A stretch of DNA of 64,000 nucleotides. Origin: Acidobacteriota bacterium. Lineage in GTDB: Bacteria; Acidobacteriota; Terriglobia; Bryobacterales; Bryobacteraceae. Below are positions 18,622 to 27,062 of the stretch, piece after piece. The first letter of the stretch is position 1; each line of letters opens with the position of its first letter. Where the stretch lies: positions 15,696 to 79,695 of the forward strand of contig JAFKEE010000058.1 in assembly GCA_017307505.1 (NCBI GenBank), in the 5' to 3' direction. A program made the position numbers and the translations under genes. Below the pieces are notes generated by a model. That model did no database searches. It was not told the origin of the DNA and saw only the letters and a list, made by a program, of their open reading frames with translations.

Positions 18622-18942
18622 ATGGCCTGGATTACACTCTTCTTCGCCGGCCTGTTGGAAATTGCCTGGGCGTCTTTCATGAAACAGTCCCAGGGTTTCA
18701 CAAAACCAATCCCCACAACCGCCACCTTCGTTACCATGCTGGCCAGCTTTGGGCTGCTGTCGTACTCAATGAAGACCCTGCCGCTCAGCACGGCTTATGG
18801 GGTCTGGGCGGGCATTGGGACAGCCGGCGCCTTCGCCGCGGGAGTCCTGCTGCTGGGCGAGCAATGGAACAGCATCCGGGCACTGGCTTCGCTGTTGATC
18901 CTGGCCGGCCTGGTGCTGATGAAAATGTCGAGCACGGCCTGA
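18622..18942 (+). CDS. sugE: SMR-family guanidinium exporter (Gdx/SugE type)
   Basis: This is a 106-residue inner-membrane protein with four predicted helices. The Gdx subtype is indicated by AGLLEIAWA with the central Glu13, the SMKTLPLSTAYGVWAGIGTA segment, and the ending LASLLILAGLVLMK. Gdx proteins work as antiparallel dimers that exchange guanidinium for protons. The closely related drug-exporting EmrE type lacks this residue combination. ATG 18622 is set by AGGAGG six to twelve bases upstream. The leader contains a candidate guanidine-binding hairpin, which fits the known control of this family. The gene stands alone. Confidence 0.88.
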   Translation: MAWITLFFAGLLEIAWASFMKQSQGFTKPIPTTATFVTMLASFGLLSYSMKTLPLSTAYGVWAGIGTAGAFAAGVLLLGEQWNSIRALASLLILAGLVLMKMSSTA

Positions 18943-18944
18943 AA

Positions 18945-18987
18945 CGGGAGAGCAGGGGGATTCGGACTGGAACTGAATCCCCGTCCC
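18945..18987 (+). terminator. Stem-loop after sugE
   Basis: GGGGATTC (18956-18963) pairs perfectly with GAATCCCC (18975-18982) around an 11-base loop, and an outer CGGGA/TCCCG pairing can extend the stem. It begins just after the sugE stop but lacks a T tract, so termination is plausible rather than certain. Confidence 0.5.
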
Positions 18988-19026
18988 GTGCCCACCATTC
19001 CGCAGAGAGAGAGTTCAGCATTGTAT

Positions 19027-19041
19027 CCAGGCGGCGCCTGG
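19027..19041. promoter_or_regulatory. Short dyad upstream of the deoxyhypusine synthase-like gene
   Basis: CCAGGC-GGC-GCCTGG is a perfect 6-bp inverted repeat 29 bases before the ATG at 19071. The sequence TTGTATCCA occurs at its left edge and again at 19057, giving a short direct repeat around the dyad. It could be an operator or 5' UTR hairpin. Confidence 0.35.
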
Positions 19042-19070
19042 CGTGTTAGCGTCAAATTGTATCCACCGAA

Positions 19071-20321
19071 ATGTCTCATTCCACCGAGTCCCCCTGTCAG
19101 CAGAACCGGCGTGTCGTGCGCACCAAGCGCGTGGACGAAGTCCAAAGCCTGCATGAGTTGATTCAGCATTGCCTGCCGGCGTTCGGCGGCGCTTACTTCC
19201 GGCGCGTGTACTCCATCCTGGATACGGCCATCGGCATGGGCTGCCCGTTGACCATGGCGATCGCCGGGCCCATTACCGTATCGGGGCAGCACCAGACCTG
19301 GCTGATTCCGCTGCTCGAAACCGGCTGGGTCGCCTACCTCAGCGGCACCGATGCGATGTGTTATCACGACGGCCATCGCAGCCTGGACGGCCGCAGGGAC
19401 CCTGTTCACGAAGTGCCGATCTTCGGCGACGATGGAGCCCTGCGCGATGAGCACACCATCCGCGTCACCGACATGGCGTTCGACGAGGATGTGCTGCTGG
19501 ACCAGGACCGCTACCTCACCGCCCTGCTGCGGGAGCCCGAGTTCCAGAAGAAGATGACCGGCACGGAACTGCGCTACCTGCTGGGCCGCCGCTTTGGCAG
19601 CCTGGAGCAGAGGAATGGCGTCGAGCCGGGCATGCTGGCCGTGTGCCACAAGATGGCGATTCCGTTCTTTGTCGGCGCGCCGGGCGACGGCAGCGTCTTC
19701 TTGAATTCGATGAAGCTGTGGGCGATGAAACAGGCCGGGCTCCTCGAAAACTACGAGTTCGAACTGGACATTCACGCTGAGGTGTTCGAGAGCTGCGCTT
19801 ATCACTACTGGGGCCTCTTCGAAAGCGATACGAAGGCCCTGGCGACCTTCGTACTGGGCGGCGGCGTGCCGAAGAACTTCAACCTGCAGCCGGAGCCCGC
19901 CCTGGGCCAGGTGCTGGGGTTGCCGGACGTCCGCGGCTACCACTTCGATGTGCAGATCGTCAGCTCTCCGGTGACGGATGGGTCGCTCTCCTCCTGCTTC
20001 CCGGCCGAAGCCGTGACTTGGGGCAAAGTGGACCGCAACGTCTATCAGCAGACGACGGAAAGCATGCAGGCCGATTACTCCATGCTGCTGCCGTTCCTGG
20101 TCAAGGCGCTGTTGGACAACCGGGCGCGCTATGAGCGGCTGAGGGAAGAATTGGGCGAAGAGACGCTCTTTGCGAAGCATCCCAAGGCCAAGGGCTATCT
20201 GCGGCCCCGCACAGGCTACCGGCTGTTTGAGAAGCGAGAGGCGCTGCTCGGCAAACTGGTGTCCGCTGTGAAGGAAAACCGGGCGTGGCTCGCCGAGACG
20301 TTGGACTACCCGCTGGCCTAA
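19071..20321 (+). CDS. Deoxyhypusine synthase family protein (homospermidine synthase-like)
   Basis: The protein (416 residues) matches the deoxyhypusine synthase fold, which transfers an aminobutyl group from spermidine with NAD. Matching segments are GCPLTMAIAGPITVSGQ, VAYLSGTDAM, FELDIHAEVFESC, FVLGGGVPKNFNLQPEP (the region that carries the catalytic lysine in the eukaryotic enzyme) and SLSSCFPAEAVTWGKVD (the NAD/spermidine-binding end). Bacteria lack the eIF5A substrate, so the acceptor is presumably a small amine, as in homospermidine formation, or unknown. There is no signal peptide. No Shine-Dalgarno precedes the ATG, so the start is less secure. It stands alone, convergent with the next gene. 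Confidence 0.8.
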   Translation: MSHSTESPCQQNRRVVRTKRVDEVQSLHELIQHCLPAFGGAYFRRVYSILDTAIGMGCPLTMAIAGPITVSGQHQTWLIPLLETGWVAYLSGTDAMCYHDGHRSLDGRRDPVHEVPIFGDDGALRDEHTIRVTDMAFDEDVLLDQDRYLTALLREPEFQKKMTGTELRYLLGRRFGSLEQRNGVEPGMLAVCHKMAIPFFVGAPGDGSVFLNSMKLWAMKQAGLLENYEFELDIHAEVFESCAYHYWGLFESDTKALATFVLGGGVPKNFNLQPEPALGQVLGLPDVRGYHFDVQIVSSPVTDGSLSSCFPAEAVTWGKVDRNVYQQTTESMQADYSMLLPFLVKALLDNRARYERLREELGEETLFAKHPKAKGYLRPRTGYRLFEKREALLGKLVSAVKENRAWLAETLDYPLA

Positions 20322-20327
20322 CCTCCG

Positions 20328-21515
20328 CTAACGGAAGAGGGGCTTCACCCGGTCCAGGTCGCCATCGAGCGGTTTCGGCGGAGTGAGGCCCAGAAGCCGG
20401 CAGAGCAGCGGGAAGACGTCCACGGTGCGGGCTGCCGGCGCGGTCCGGCCTGCCTGGAAAGCCGGCCCGACTCCGATGAGGATGCCTCGCATGTCGCGAT
20501 ACTTTTCCGGGTCGTAGCCGTGCATGCCTTTCAACTGCGGAATGACCTTGGAGTCAGTGTCGCCCGGCGGCACGATCTCGATGATGATGGACGACTTCGG
20601 CAGAATCACAAGATCGCCGATCCGCGGATTGTCGCGATAGTGCAGGTGCGCAGGCACCTCAGCCCGCCGGTACACCTCGACCTCCGGAGCATTCTTCAGC
20701 AGTTCAGCGCGGACGCGCTCCGGATTATCGCAGTACAGCATCGTCATGGGCGCTTCGTTGGCCGCGATGCAGCCCTGGAAATTGGCCCGGCTGGAGAGGT
20801 TGATGTGGCCCTGCACCTTGGTCATGCCGTGATCCGACAGCACTACGATGTTCATTTCGGGATGGATCGCCCGGGCGGCACGAACGAGTTCGCCCGTGAT
20901 CTTGTCCAGGGCAGCGATGGCGGTCTTCGTTTCCGGTGAGTCCGGTCCGGTGGCGTGGCCTTTGCCATCCACATCGGAGAAGTAGGCCATGACCAAACCG
21001 GGCCGCTGGCCCTCCGGCAGCTGCAGCCAATCGAGCACCTGTTTGACGCGCACTTCGTTTGGGATGCGCCCGTCATATTTCTTGAAGTAGCTCGGATTGC
21101 GGCCCTGGATGCCGGCATCGGTCCCGGGCCAGAAGAACGTGGCCGTCTTCACACCCTGCTGCTCGGCCAGGAGCCAGATGGGCGTCCCCCCATACCAGGA
21201 GCCCTCGCTGGAATCCCGCCAATACTGGAAGTTCTGCTGCCGGGCACGGTCACGGAACATCATGCCAACGACGTTATGGTGCTCCGGATAGAGCCCTGTG
21301 GCGATGGCGTAGAAGTTCGGGAAAGTGGTGGAGGGGAAAGCGGGGATGAGGCTGTCCACCGCAGCGCCCTGCTTCTTCAGTTCGAGCAGGTTCGGAGCCT
21401 TCTCTCGTTCCGCGTAGTCCCAGCGGAATCCATCCAAAGCGATGACCAGGACCGGCGGAGCAGCCTGGAGCAGGCTTCCGAACAGCAGACCGAGGCAGAG
21501 CACGAAACGACGCAT
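20328..21515 (-). CDS. Exported nucleotide pyrophosphatase/phosphodiesterase-type protein
   Basis: This 395-residue protein has a signal peptide (MRRFVLCLGLLFGSLLQA). It belongs to the alkaline phosphatase superfamily, NPP branch: VIALDGFRWDY supplies metal-binding Asp, SLIPAFPSTTFPNFYAIATG supplies the nucleophilic Thr, AYFSDVDGKGHATGPDS is the second metal site, and VVLSDHGMTK and GMHGYDPE hold the remaining metal ligands. NPP enzymes hydrolyse phosphodiester or pyrophosphate bonds in nucleotides or lipids in the periplasm. ATG 21515 gives the signal peptide; an extension to 21557 is open but unneeded. It diverges from the enolase-superfamily gene with only about 54 bases between starts. 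Confidence 0.88.
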   Translation of the reverse strand: MRRFVLCLGLLFGSLLQAAPPVLVIALDGFRWDYAEREKAPNLLELKKQGAAVDSLIPAFPSTTFPNFYAIATGLYPEHHNVVGMMFRDRARQQNFQYWRDSSEGSWYGGTPIWLLAEQQGVKTATFFWPGTDAGIQGRNPSYFKKYDGRIPNEVRVKQVLDWLQLPEGQRPGLVMAYFSDVDGKGHATGPDSPETKTAIAALDKITGELVRAARAIHPEMNIVVLSDHGMTKVQGHINLSSRANFQGCIAANEAPMTMLYCDNPERVRAELLKNAPEVEVYRRAEVPAHLHYRDNPRIGDLVILPKSSIIIEIVPPGDTDSKVIPQLKGMHGYDPEKYRDMRGILIGVGPAFQAGRTAPAARTVDVFPLLCRLLGLTPPKPLDGDLDRVKPLFR

Positions 21516-21569
21516 GGTTTCATTATCCCGTCCCTGGACAGCGGGAAAAAAGATCAACTAGTCCTGGAT

Positions 21570-22754
21570 ATGATAGATATGCCCATGATGACCAGACGCG
21601 CCTTTGCTGGTTCCCTGCCCCTGGCCGGCCTTGCAGCGGCTGCTCCGGCGCCCGCCATCCGGTCGATCGATGTCTTCCCCGTCCGCTACCCGGTAAACGG
21701 CTACTTCAAGTTCTTCACCAAACCGGAGCGCCAGACCGCGTTCGTCAAAGTTATTTGCGAGGACGGGACGTTCGGTTGGGGCCAGAGCGTGCCCCTTCCC
21801 ACCTGGAGCTACGAGACGCTGGAATCGGTCACCACTGCTTTTCGCGGCTACCTGGCTCCGGCGCTGATCGGGAAGAATCCTACTGACCTGGCGGGGGCTC
21901 ACGCCGCCATGAACAAGGCCATCGCACCGTCATTCTCCACCGGCATGCCCATTGCGAAGGCCGGCATCGATCTGGCGTTGCACGACATCAGCGGAAAACT
22001 GGCCGGCAGGAGCCTGCCCGAGTTGTGGGGGCGGAAGCCGCTCGCCAAAGTGGTGTTGAGCTGGACGGTGAATACGAAGTCCCTGGCGGAAGCCGAAGCC
22101 GTGCTCGAGGACGGCCGGAAGCGCGGCTACAAGCATTTCAACATCAAGGTGGCCCCGGATCCGAAGTTCGACGTCGAACTGGCGCGCACCGTGCGCCGCT
22201 TTGCACCGGAATGCTTCCTCTGGGCTGATGCGAACGGAGGCTACGACACCGACACGGCGCTCACCGTGATCCCCAAGCTGAAAGACGCGGGCGTCAATGT
22301 ACTGGAACAACCCGTGACCGCCAATCGCCTCAGCGGGTTTGCCGCGGCAAAGCGCCAGGGCGCCCTGCCGATCATCCTGGATGAAGGCGTAGTCTCCGTA
22401 ACGGATCTGGAGGAGTTCCACAAGCTCGGCCTGCTGGACGGAGTAGCGATGAAGCCGGCCCGCACAGCAGGCCTGCTGGACGCGCGGCTGCAGGTGGAGT
22501 ATCTGGAACGCAATAAGCTGATGTTTCTGGGCAGCGGGCTGACAGATCCTGACATCGCCCTGGCGGCCGCGGTGGCGCTCTACGCCGCTTACGGTCTCAA
22601 GTATCCGGCCGCATTGAACGGCCTGCAGTATCTGGCAGGCTCGTTCCTGCGATCGCCATTCCAGCTTGAGGACGGAGCCCTGGCGACTCCGGCGAAGCCG
22701 GGCCTGGGCGTCGAGGTGGACGAAGAGAAAGTAAGGAAGGCTGCTCATGACTAA
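21570..22754 (+). CDS. Mandelate racemase/muconate lactonizing enzyme family protein, Tat-exported
   Basis: This is a 394-residue enolase-superfamily enzyme with an N-terminal twin-arginine-like signal (MTRRAFAGSLPLAGLAAAAPA). The barrel carries AGIDLALHDISGKLAGR, the Lys strand FNIKVAPDP and the metal ligands in WADANGG, VLEQPV and IILDEGV, then GVAMKPARTAG. The family abstracts an alpha proton of carboxylates such as aldonic acids or muconate. Here the substrate is unknown and likely a sugar acid. ATG 21570 is the first possible start; ATGs at 21579 and 21585 are equally possible as no Shine-Dalgarno is clear. Its end overlaps the next gene by 8 bases, so they form an operon. Confidence 0.85.
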   Translation: MIDMPMMTRRAFAGSLPLAGLAAAAPAPAIRSIDVFPVRYPVNGYFKFFTKPERQTAFVKVICEDGTFGWGQSVPLPTWSYETLESVTTAFRGYLAPALIGKNPTDLAGAHAAMNKAIAPSFSTGMPIAKAGIDLALHDISGKLAGRSLPELWGRKPLAKVVLSWTVNTKSLAEAEAVLEDGRKRGYKHFNIKVAPDPKFDVELARTVRRFAPECFLWADANGGYDTDTALTVIPKLKDAGVNVLEQPVTANRLSGFAAAKRQGALPIILDEGVVSVTDLEEFHKLGLLDGVAMKPARTAGLLDARLQVEYLERNKLMFLGSGLTDPDIALAAAVALYAAYGLKYPAALNGLQYLAGSFLRSPFQLEDGALATPAKPGLGVEVDEEKVRKAAHD

Positions 22755-23619
22755 GACCGCCCTGCCGGCACTGATTTGCTCGTTGCCCCTGCTGCAGGCA
22801 GGTTCGCTGGAATGGAAGGACCACAAGGACGGGCGCGTAGAGCTGCTGGAGGGCGGGAAGACGGCCCTGGTCTACAATTACGGCCCCCAGTTGAAAGAGG
22901 GTGTGCCGGAGAACCGCCGCCGGTGCTGCTACCTATTTCCGGTGCTTACGCCGGGCGGCGTCTCGATGCTCGATGACTTCCCCAAGGATCACTACCACCA
23001 CCGCGGCGTCTTCTGGGCCTGGCCTGTCGTCGAGACCGGCGGACAGAAACTGGACAGCTGGATGTTCCCCAATCTGCAGAACCGGTTTGAAAAATGGGTG
23101 GTTCCGCCCTCGGCTAAAAAGAACGCCACGTTGACCGTGGAGAACGGCTGGTATGCCGGCGACCACAGGATCGTCAAGGAGACGGTGAAGCTCACTGCCT
23201 ATCCCTCAAAGGGTCCAAAGCGCGAATTTGACGTCGAGCTCAGACTGGAGGCTACGGGTGAAGCCGTCACGCTAAGGGGATCCGCGGAACAGCGCAAGAG
23301 CTATGGCGGCTTCAGCGCGCGCTTCGCGCCCAGGCAGCAGACGTCCATCCTGGCAGACACGGGTGCTGTCACGAAGGACGAGGATCTTGTGCCTCATGCC
23401 TGGGCGGAGCTTTCCGCGCTGTATGGGGGCAGTCGCGCCACGCTGCGCATCACCCCGGATCCGAAGAACAACGGGGCGCCCTATCAGTGGTGCCTGCGGC
23501 CCTACGGCTTTGTGGGTGCGTCGTTTCCCGGCCGGACAGAGACCGTCACCGGCTATACTCTGGAGCCCGGCAAGCCATTGACGTTGAAATTCCGAGTGAC
23601 TGCCTCTGACGTGAACTGA
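22747..23619 (+). CDS. DUF6807 (PmoA-like) secreted protein
   Basis: This 290-residue protein resembles the PmoA/DUF6807 family. Characteristic segments are YNYGPQLKEGVPENRRRCCYLFPVLTP, then DDFPKDHYHHRGVFWAW and the C-terminal LRPYGFVGASFPG. A weak signal peptide (MTKTALPALICSLPLLQA) suggests export. The ATG lies inside the last codons of the preceding enolase-superfamily gene (8-base overlap) with AAGGAAGG upstream, so translation is coupled. Family members are frequent in polysaccharide-utilisation and sugar-acid clusters, and no catalytic mechanism is established. The double cysteine in RRCCYLF is notable but not a known motif. Confidence 0.8.
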   Translation: MTKTALPALICSLPLLQAGSLEWKDHKDGRVELLEGGKTALVYNYGPQLKEGVPENRRRCCYLFPVLTPGGVSMLDDFPKDHYHHRGVFWAWPVVETGGQKLDSWMFPNLQNRFEKWVVPPSAKKNATLTVENGWYAGDHRIVKETVKLTAYPSKGPKREFDVELRLEATGEAVTLRGSAEQRKSYGGFSARFAPRQQTSILADTGAVTKDEDLVPHAWAELSALYGGSRATLRITPDPKNNGAPYQWCLRPYGFVGASFPGRTETVTGYTLEPGKPLTLKFRVTASDVN

Positions 23620-23762
23620 CCAGGTCTTCCCCTGGCGTTGACCTCGTTCCAGGGCATGCGCCCACACAGCATCCCACGGGCTTCCCATGGGAGAATACTC
23701 ATGATTAGCTGGATTCCGTGGGGGCGACCAGCTGACATGCATTCGCTCAGACGAGTCATTCT

Positions 23763-24845
23763 ATGAAAAAAGCAGCATCCCTTTCCTTTATTCTCGTGTG
23801 CGTCCTGGCCACGACGCTCTTCGGAGATCAGATTACGCTCAAAAACGGCGATCGAGTGTCTGGCAAGATCGTCACGGCCGATGACAAAACGGTTGTCCTG
23901 AAGACAGACTACGCGGGCGAGATCAAGATCGACCGCTCCCTGATCACCAACCTGGTGACAGACCAGGTATTGAATGTGACTTTGAAGGACACCGGCAAGG
24001 TGCAGGGCAAGGTCGAGACCACGGCGGAAGGCGTGCAGGTGCAGAAGACAGACGGAACGGCCATGACGGTGAAACCCGAGGTGGTCACCAACCTGCGCGA
24101 CGATGCAGCCCAGAAGGCGTATGAACGCGAAGAGGAACGCCTGCATCATCCGAAGCTGAACGATTTCTGGGCCGGTTTCGTTTCGCTCGGGGTGGCCAAC
24201 TCCAGCGGCAACTCGATCACCACCACCGTCAGCACCGCGGCTTCGGCTACCCGCATTGCCGGCAAGAACAAGATCAGCCTGAATTTCGCCCAGTTGTACG
24301 CGACACAGAGCACCACCCTGCCACACGGCCAGACGGCGAACAAGGTGAGCGGCGCCTTCCGCATCGACCGCGACGTCAGCAAGAAGTTCTTCGTTTACGG
24401 CACGAACGGCTACGACTATGACAAGTTCCAGGATCTCGACCTGCGCGTCGTGGTCGGCGGCGGTTTCGGTTATCACGCCTGGGCCGGCAAGAAGGGTTAC
24501 CTGGATGTGTTTGGCGGCGGCAACTGGAACCGTGAAAAGTACAACAAGGACGGCGCCAACATTACCCGGCAGATTGGTGAAGTTGTGGTGGGCCAGGAGA
24601 TGGGGTATCAGGCGATGAGCAGGCTGAAGCTGTTCGAGAAACTGACCCTGTTCCCGAACATGAGCGACACGGGCGAGTACCGGATGAACTTCGACGCCAC
24701 GGCCAGCGTGCCGATCATGAAGTGGCTGGAGCTGAACTTCGGGTTCAACGACCGGTTCATCTCCAATCCGGTGTTTGGCAACAAGGGCAACGACACCATC
24801 TTCACCACAGGCGTCCGCGTGAGCTTCGACCAGACAAAACGTTAA
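23763..24845 (+). CDS. DUF481 family outer-membrane protein
   Basis: The protein has 360 residues and a signal peptide ([21 protein letters not shown]). Residues 20-110 form a small beta domain with two similar repeats ([21 protein letters not shown] and [21 protein letters not shown]), SH3-like in pattern. The rest is a DUF481 barrel built from alternating strands ([59 protein letters not shown]) and ends with an aromatic-poor strand, [17 protein letters not shown]481 proteins are outer-membrane barrels of unclear substrate. It is convergent with the next gene; both stop codons are read from the same TTAA. Confidence 0.85.
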   Translation: MKKAASLSFILVCVLATTLFGDQITLKNGDRVSGKIVTADDKTVVLKTDYAGEIKIDRSLITNLVTDQVLNVTLKDTGKVQGKVETTAEGVQVQKTDGTAMTVKPEVVTNLRDDAAQKAYEREEERLHHPKLNDFWAGFVSLGVANSSGNSITTTVSTAASATRIAGKNKISLNFAQLYATQSTTLPHGQTANKVSGAFRIDRDVSKKFFVYGTNGYDYDKFQDLDLRVVVGGGFGYHAWAGKKGYLDVFGGGNWNREKYNKDGANITRQIGEVVVGQEMGYQAMSRLKLFEKLTLFPNMSDTGEYRMNFDATASVPIMKWLELNFGFNDRFISNPVFGNKGNDTIFTTGVRVSFDQTKR

Positions 24846-26953
24846 CCGCGCGCTGTGACGGCGATCACCTCGTACTCGCCAACCGTGGGAATCTCAAACT
24901 CCAACCGGCCTTCCGCCACCCGGAAGGCCAGGTTGGCTTGTGAAGTCAACGCCTGGACCGCAGCGGGGCGGAATCCCTTGGGCAAATCCAGACGGATGTT
25001 CTGGCGGCCGATGGGGAAGACTTCGCGCACCGGCCCATGCATCAGCGCGGGGTTGGTGTAATTCAGGATGTGCAGCGCCAGACCCGCTTCGGTCTCCCAG
25101 TAGAAGATGTCAATCAGTCCGGAGCCCTCCACGTCGGCGCCGAGGTTATTTCCGGCGGCCCAGCGAACCGCATTGGCGAGCAGTTTGGAGAGATCGGGAT
25201 TCCAACTGCGCCAGAGGGTGCGATCGATATCGGAGGGAAAATAGACCATGCGGCCGGGTGCGTCCTGGACGAACATCTCCGGCCCGGACGATTTGGAATC
25301 GCGCGGGTAGACCATCTCCGGCGGGAACGCCGGGAACGGGCCGATGCGGGAGAGAGGAGCCGTGGGGGCATCCTTCACGACGACGCGGTTCTGCGCTCCG
25401 GGCAGAAGCCCCGTATCTTCGAATCCCTTCAAGACCTCGTGCCGGTGTTCCACGCGAAAGTAAGAGTTCCGCAATGGTCCTTCGACACGGCCGCCGAAGG
25501 ACGCGCCGAACACCGGGGCGAGTCCGAAATCGGCGCGGCGCTTGCCATTCTCGTCATAGAGCGAGGATTCGAAGGTGGCCACGAGGCCGCCACGAAGGGA
25601 CGCATAGTTTCGCAGCCCGTCCAGAGCCGCGTCGTTCAACAGCGCGGCGTTCGGCAGAATCACGCACGTATACTCGCGGAGGCGTTCGAGCGTGAGATCA
25701 CCGTCATGGATGAGATCGAAGGGGATGCGGTTCTCGAGCAGTGAGAAATAGAAGCCCTGCAGGGCTTCCGTATTCCCGCTCAGCTTCGGGTGCCAGACCT
25801 GGGTGCGCTGCGGCCAGACCAGGCCTATGCGCGCGAGCGAGCGTTTATTGAAGAAATGCCGCTCATTCTGCTTGAGCCAGGGGAAGACATCGAGCCCGGT
25901 CTTCATCCAGCGCTTGTCCAGCGGGTTGCCGCCCAACCAGGTCAACCAGGGCACCATGCCGCTGGCCGCACTTTGCTTGAGCCAGAGATGAGTCTCGACC
26001 GGCGCCTTGGCGGTATGGCGCCAGATCGCGTCGCTGAGGTTGTAGCCGCTGGTCACGTTGGTGACGGGCCGTCCACGCATCACGGCGTAGCCGATGCGCC
26101 CCTGCTGCGCGCAGTCCCACAGGGGGACATTGCCGGAACGGTCCTGGTGGTCGGCATTCATCCAGCGCGCCACGGCCGCGATGCGCTGGACGTCGGTTTC
26201 GGCGCGGATGCTGCCGCCGAGGTTGCCGACATAGACACGGTCGGCCCGGCCTGTGCTGGCGGTCCTGTCCCACAGCTTCCAGATCTCGAGCACGCGCTCC
26301 AGGCGCCGCTCTGTCCATTTTCGAAAGACGGGGTCGCTGCGATCGTCCTTCTCCGGCAGGGTGCCGAAGAGCTTCCGGCAGGTATCGCAGTAGCAGATGG
26401 TGCCCAGGCCGGTGGATGGCCAGGCGTTGGTGTAGAACGCATCGGGGTCGTAACGGTCGCACAATTCCCGGATGATGGCCGTCATGTGCGTGTCGTAGTA
26501 GGCGCCGAACTCGCAGGTTCGAAAGAGTTCGGGCGCCTCATTGTGACGCGCGGGCGAGCCGTCTCTGCGCCGCGCGAACCATTCCGGCCGGGCTGTGTGG
26601 ACCTCTTCGAAGGCATAGGAGGGATCCAGCCTGGCGATGACACGGATGCCGGCTTTCCTGGCGGCTGCGGAATATTCACCGAACAGGTCGCGATTCCCCA
26701 GAAACCGGGCGCGATGATGCAGCGTCAGGTTGGATGGGTAGAACGCCATGATGCCGCCGCAACTGACAATCAGCCCGTCGACGCGCATCTTCGACCAGTA
26801 TTCAATCCAGTACCCGACATCGAGTGTGGCCGCATCCGCTTCGTTGATGTTCAACTGGCCCAGCCGCCGCATTCGCAGAAACCAGGGCGCTGAAGCGGCT
26901 CCCGGCAGTGTGCCCGCGGCCGCCAGCGCGGCCATGAACTCGCGTCGTCTCAT
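24842..26953 (-). CDS. Tat-exported glycoside hydrolase-like protein (GHL6/GH42-type)
   Basis: The protein has 703 residues and opens with a twin-arginine signal ([17 protein letters not shown]). An N-terminal TIM-barrel region ([20 protein letters not shown], then [16 protein letters not shown] and the hypothetical glycosyl-hydrolase-type CDTCRKLFG pair of cysteines) is followed by a beta-galactosidase trimerisation-like domain (residues about 385-600: [20 protein letters not shown]...). A C-terminal beta domain completes it. The arrangement resembles the GHL6/GH42 or alpha-fucosidase-like groups, but no catalytic glutamate pair can be assigned safely. GGGAGA six bases before the ATG supports this start. 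It probably acts on plant or microbial polysaccharide fragments in the periplasm. Confidence 0.7.
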   Translation of the reverse strand: MRRREFMAALAAAGTLPGAASAPWFLRMRRLGQLNINEADAATLDVGYWIEYWSKMRVDGLIVSCGGIMAFYPSNLTLHHRARFLGNRDLFGEYSAAARKAGIRVIARLDPSYAFEEVHTARPEWFARRRDGSPARHNEAPELFRTCEFGAYYDTHMTAIIRELCDRYDPDAFYTNAWPSTGLGTICYCDTCRKLFGTLPEKDDRSDPVFRKWTERRLERVLEIWKLWDRTASTGRADRVYVGNLGGSIRAETDVQRIAAVARWMNADHQDRSGNVPLWDCAQQGRIGYAVMRGRPVTNVTSGYNLSDAIWRHTAKAPVETHLWLKQSAASGMVPWLTWLGGNPLDKRWMKTGLDVFPWLKQNERHFFNKRSLARIGLVWPQRTQVWHPKLSGNTEALQGFYFSLLENRIPFDLIHDGDLTLERLREYTCVILPNAALLNDAALDGLRNYASLRGGLVATFESSLYDENGKRRADFGLAPVFGASFGGRVEGPLRNSYFRVEHRHEVLKGFEDTGLLPGAQNRVVVKDAPTAPLSRIGPFPAFPPEMVYPRDSKSSGPEMFVQDAPGRMVYFPSDIDRTLWRSWNPDLSKLLANAVRWAAGNNLGADVEGSGLIDIFYWETEAGLALHILNYTNPALMHGPVREVFPIGRQNIRLDLPKGFRPAAVQALTSQANLAFRVAEGRLEFEIPTVGEYEVIAVTARG

Positions 26954-27062
26954 TCAGTTCTCCCACTGGACTGCGCCCTGCAACAGGCCCGCGGTCCGCC
27001 CGCATTCTATCACTCGACCCGGCCTCTCCAGCTAAAATGGAAGAACCTGACTTCACGCCAAC

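Noticed and set aside
25790..26893. Long plus-strand open frame opposite the glycosidase-like gene
   Set aside because: It is antisense to a Tat-signal protein with clear domains; the translation has no family features.
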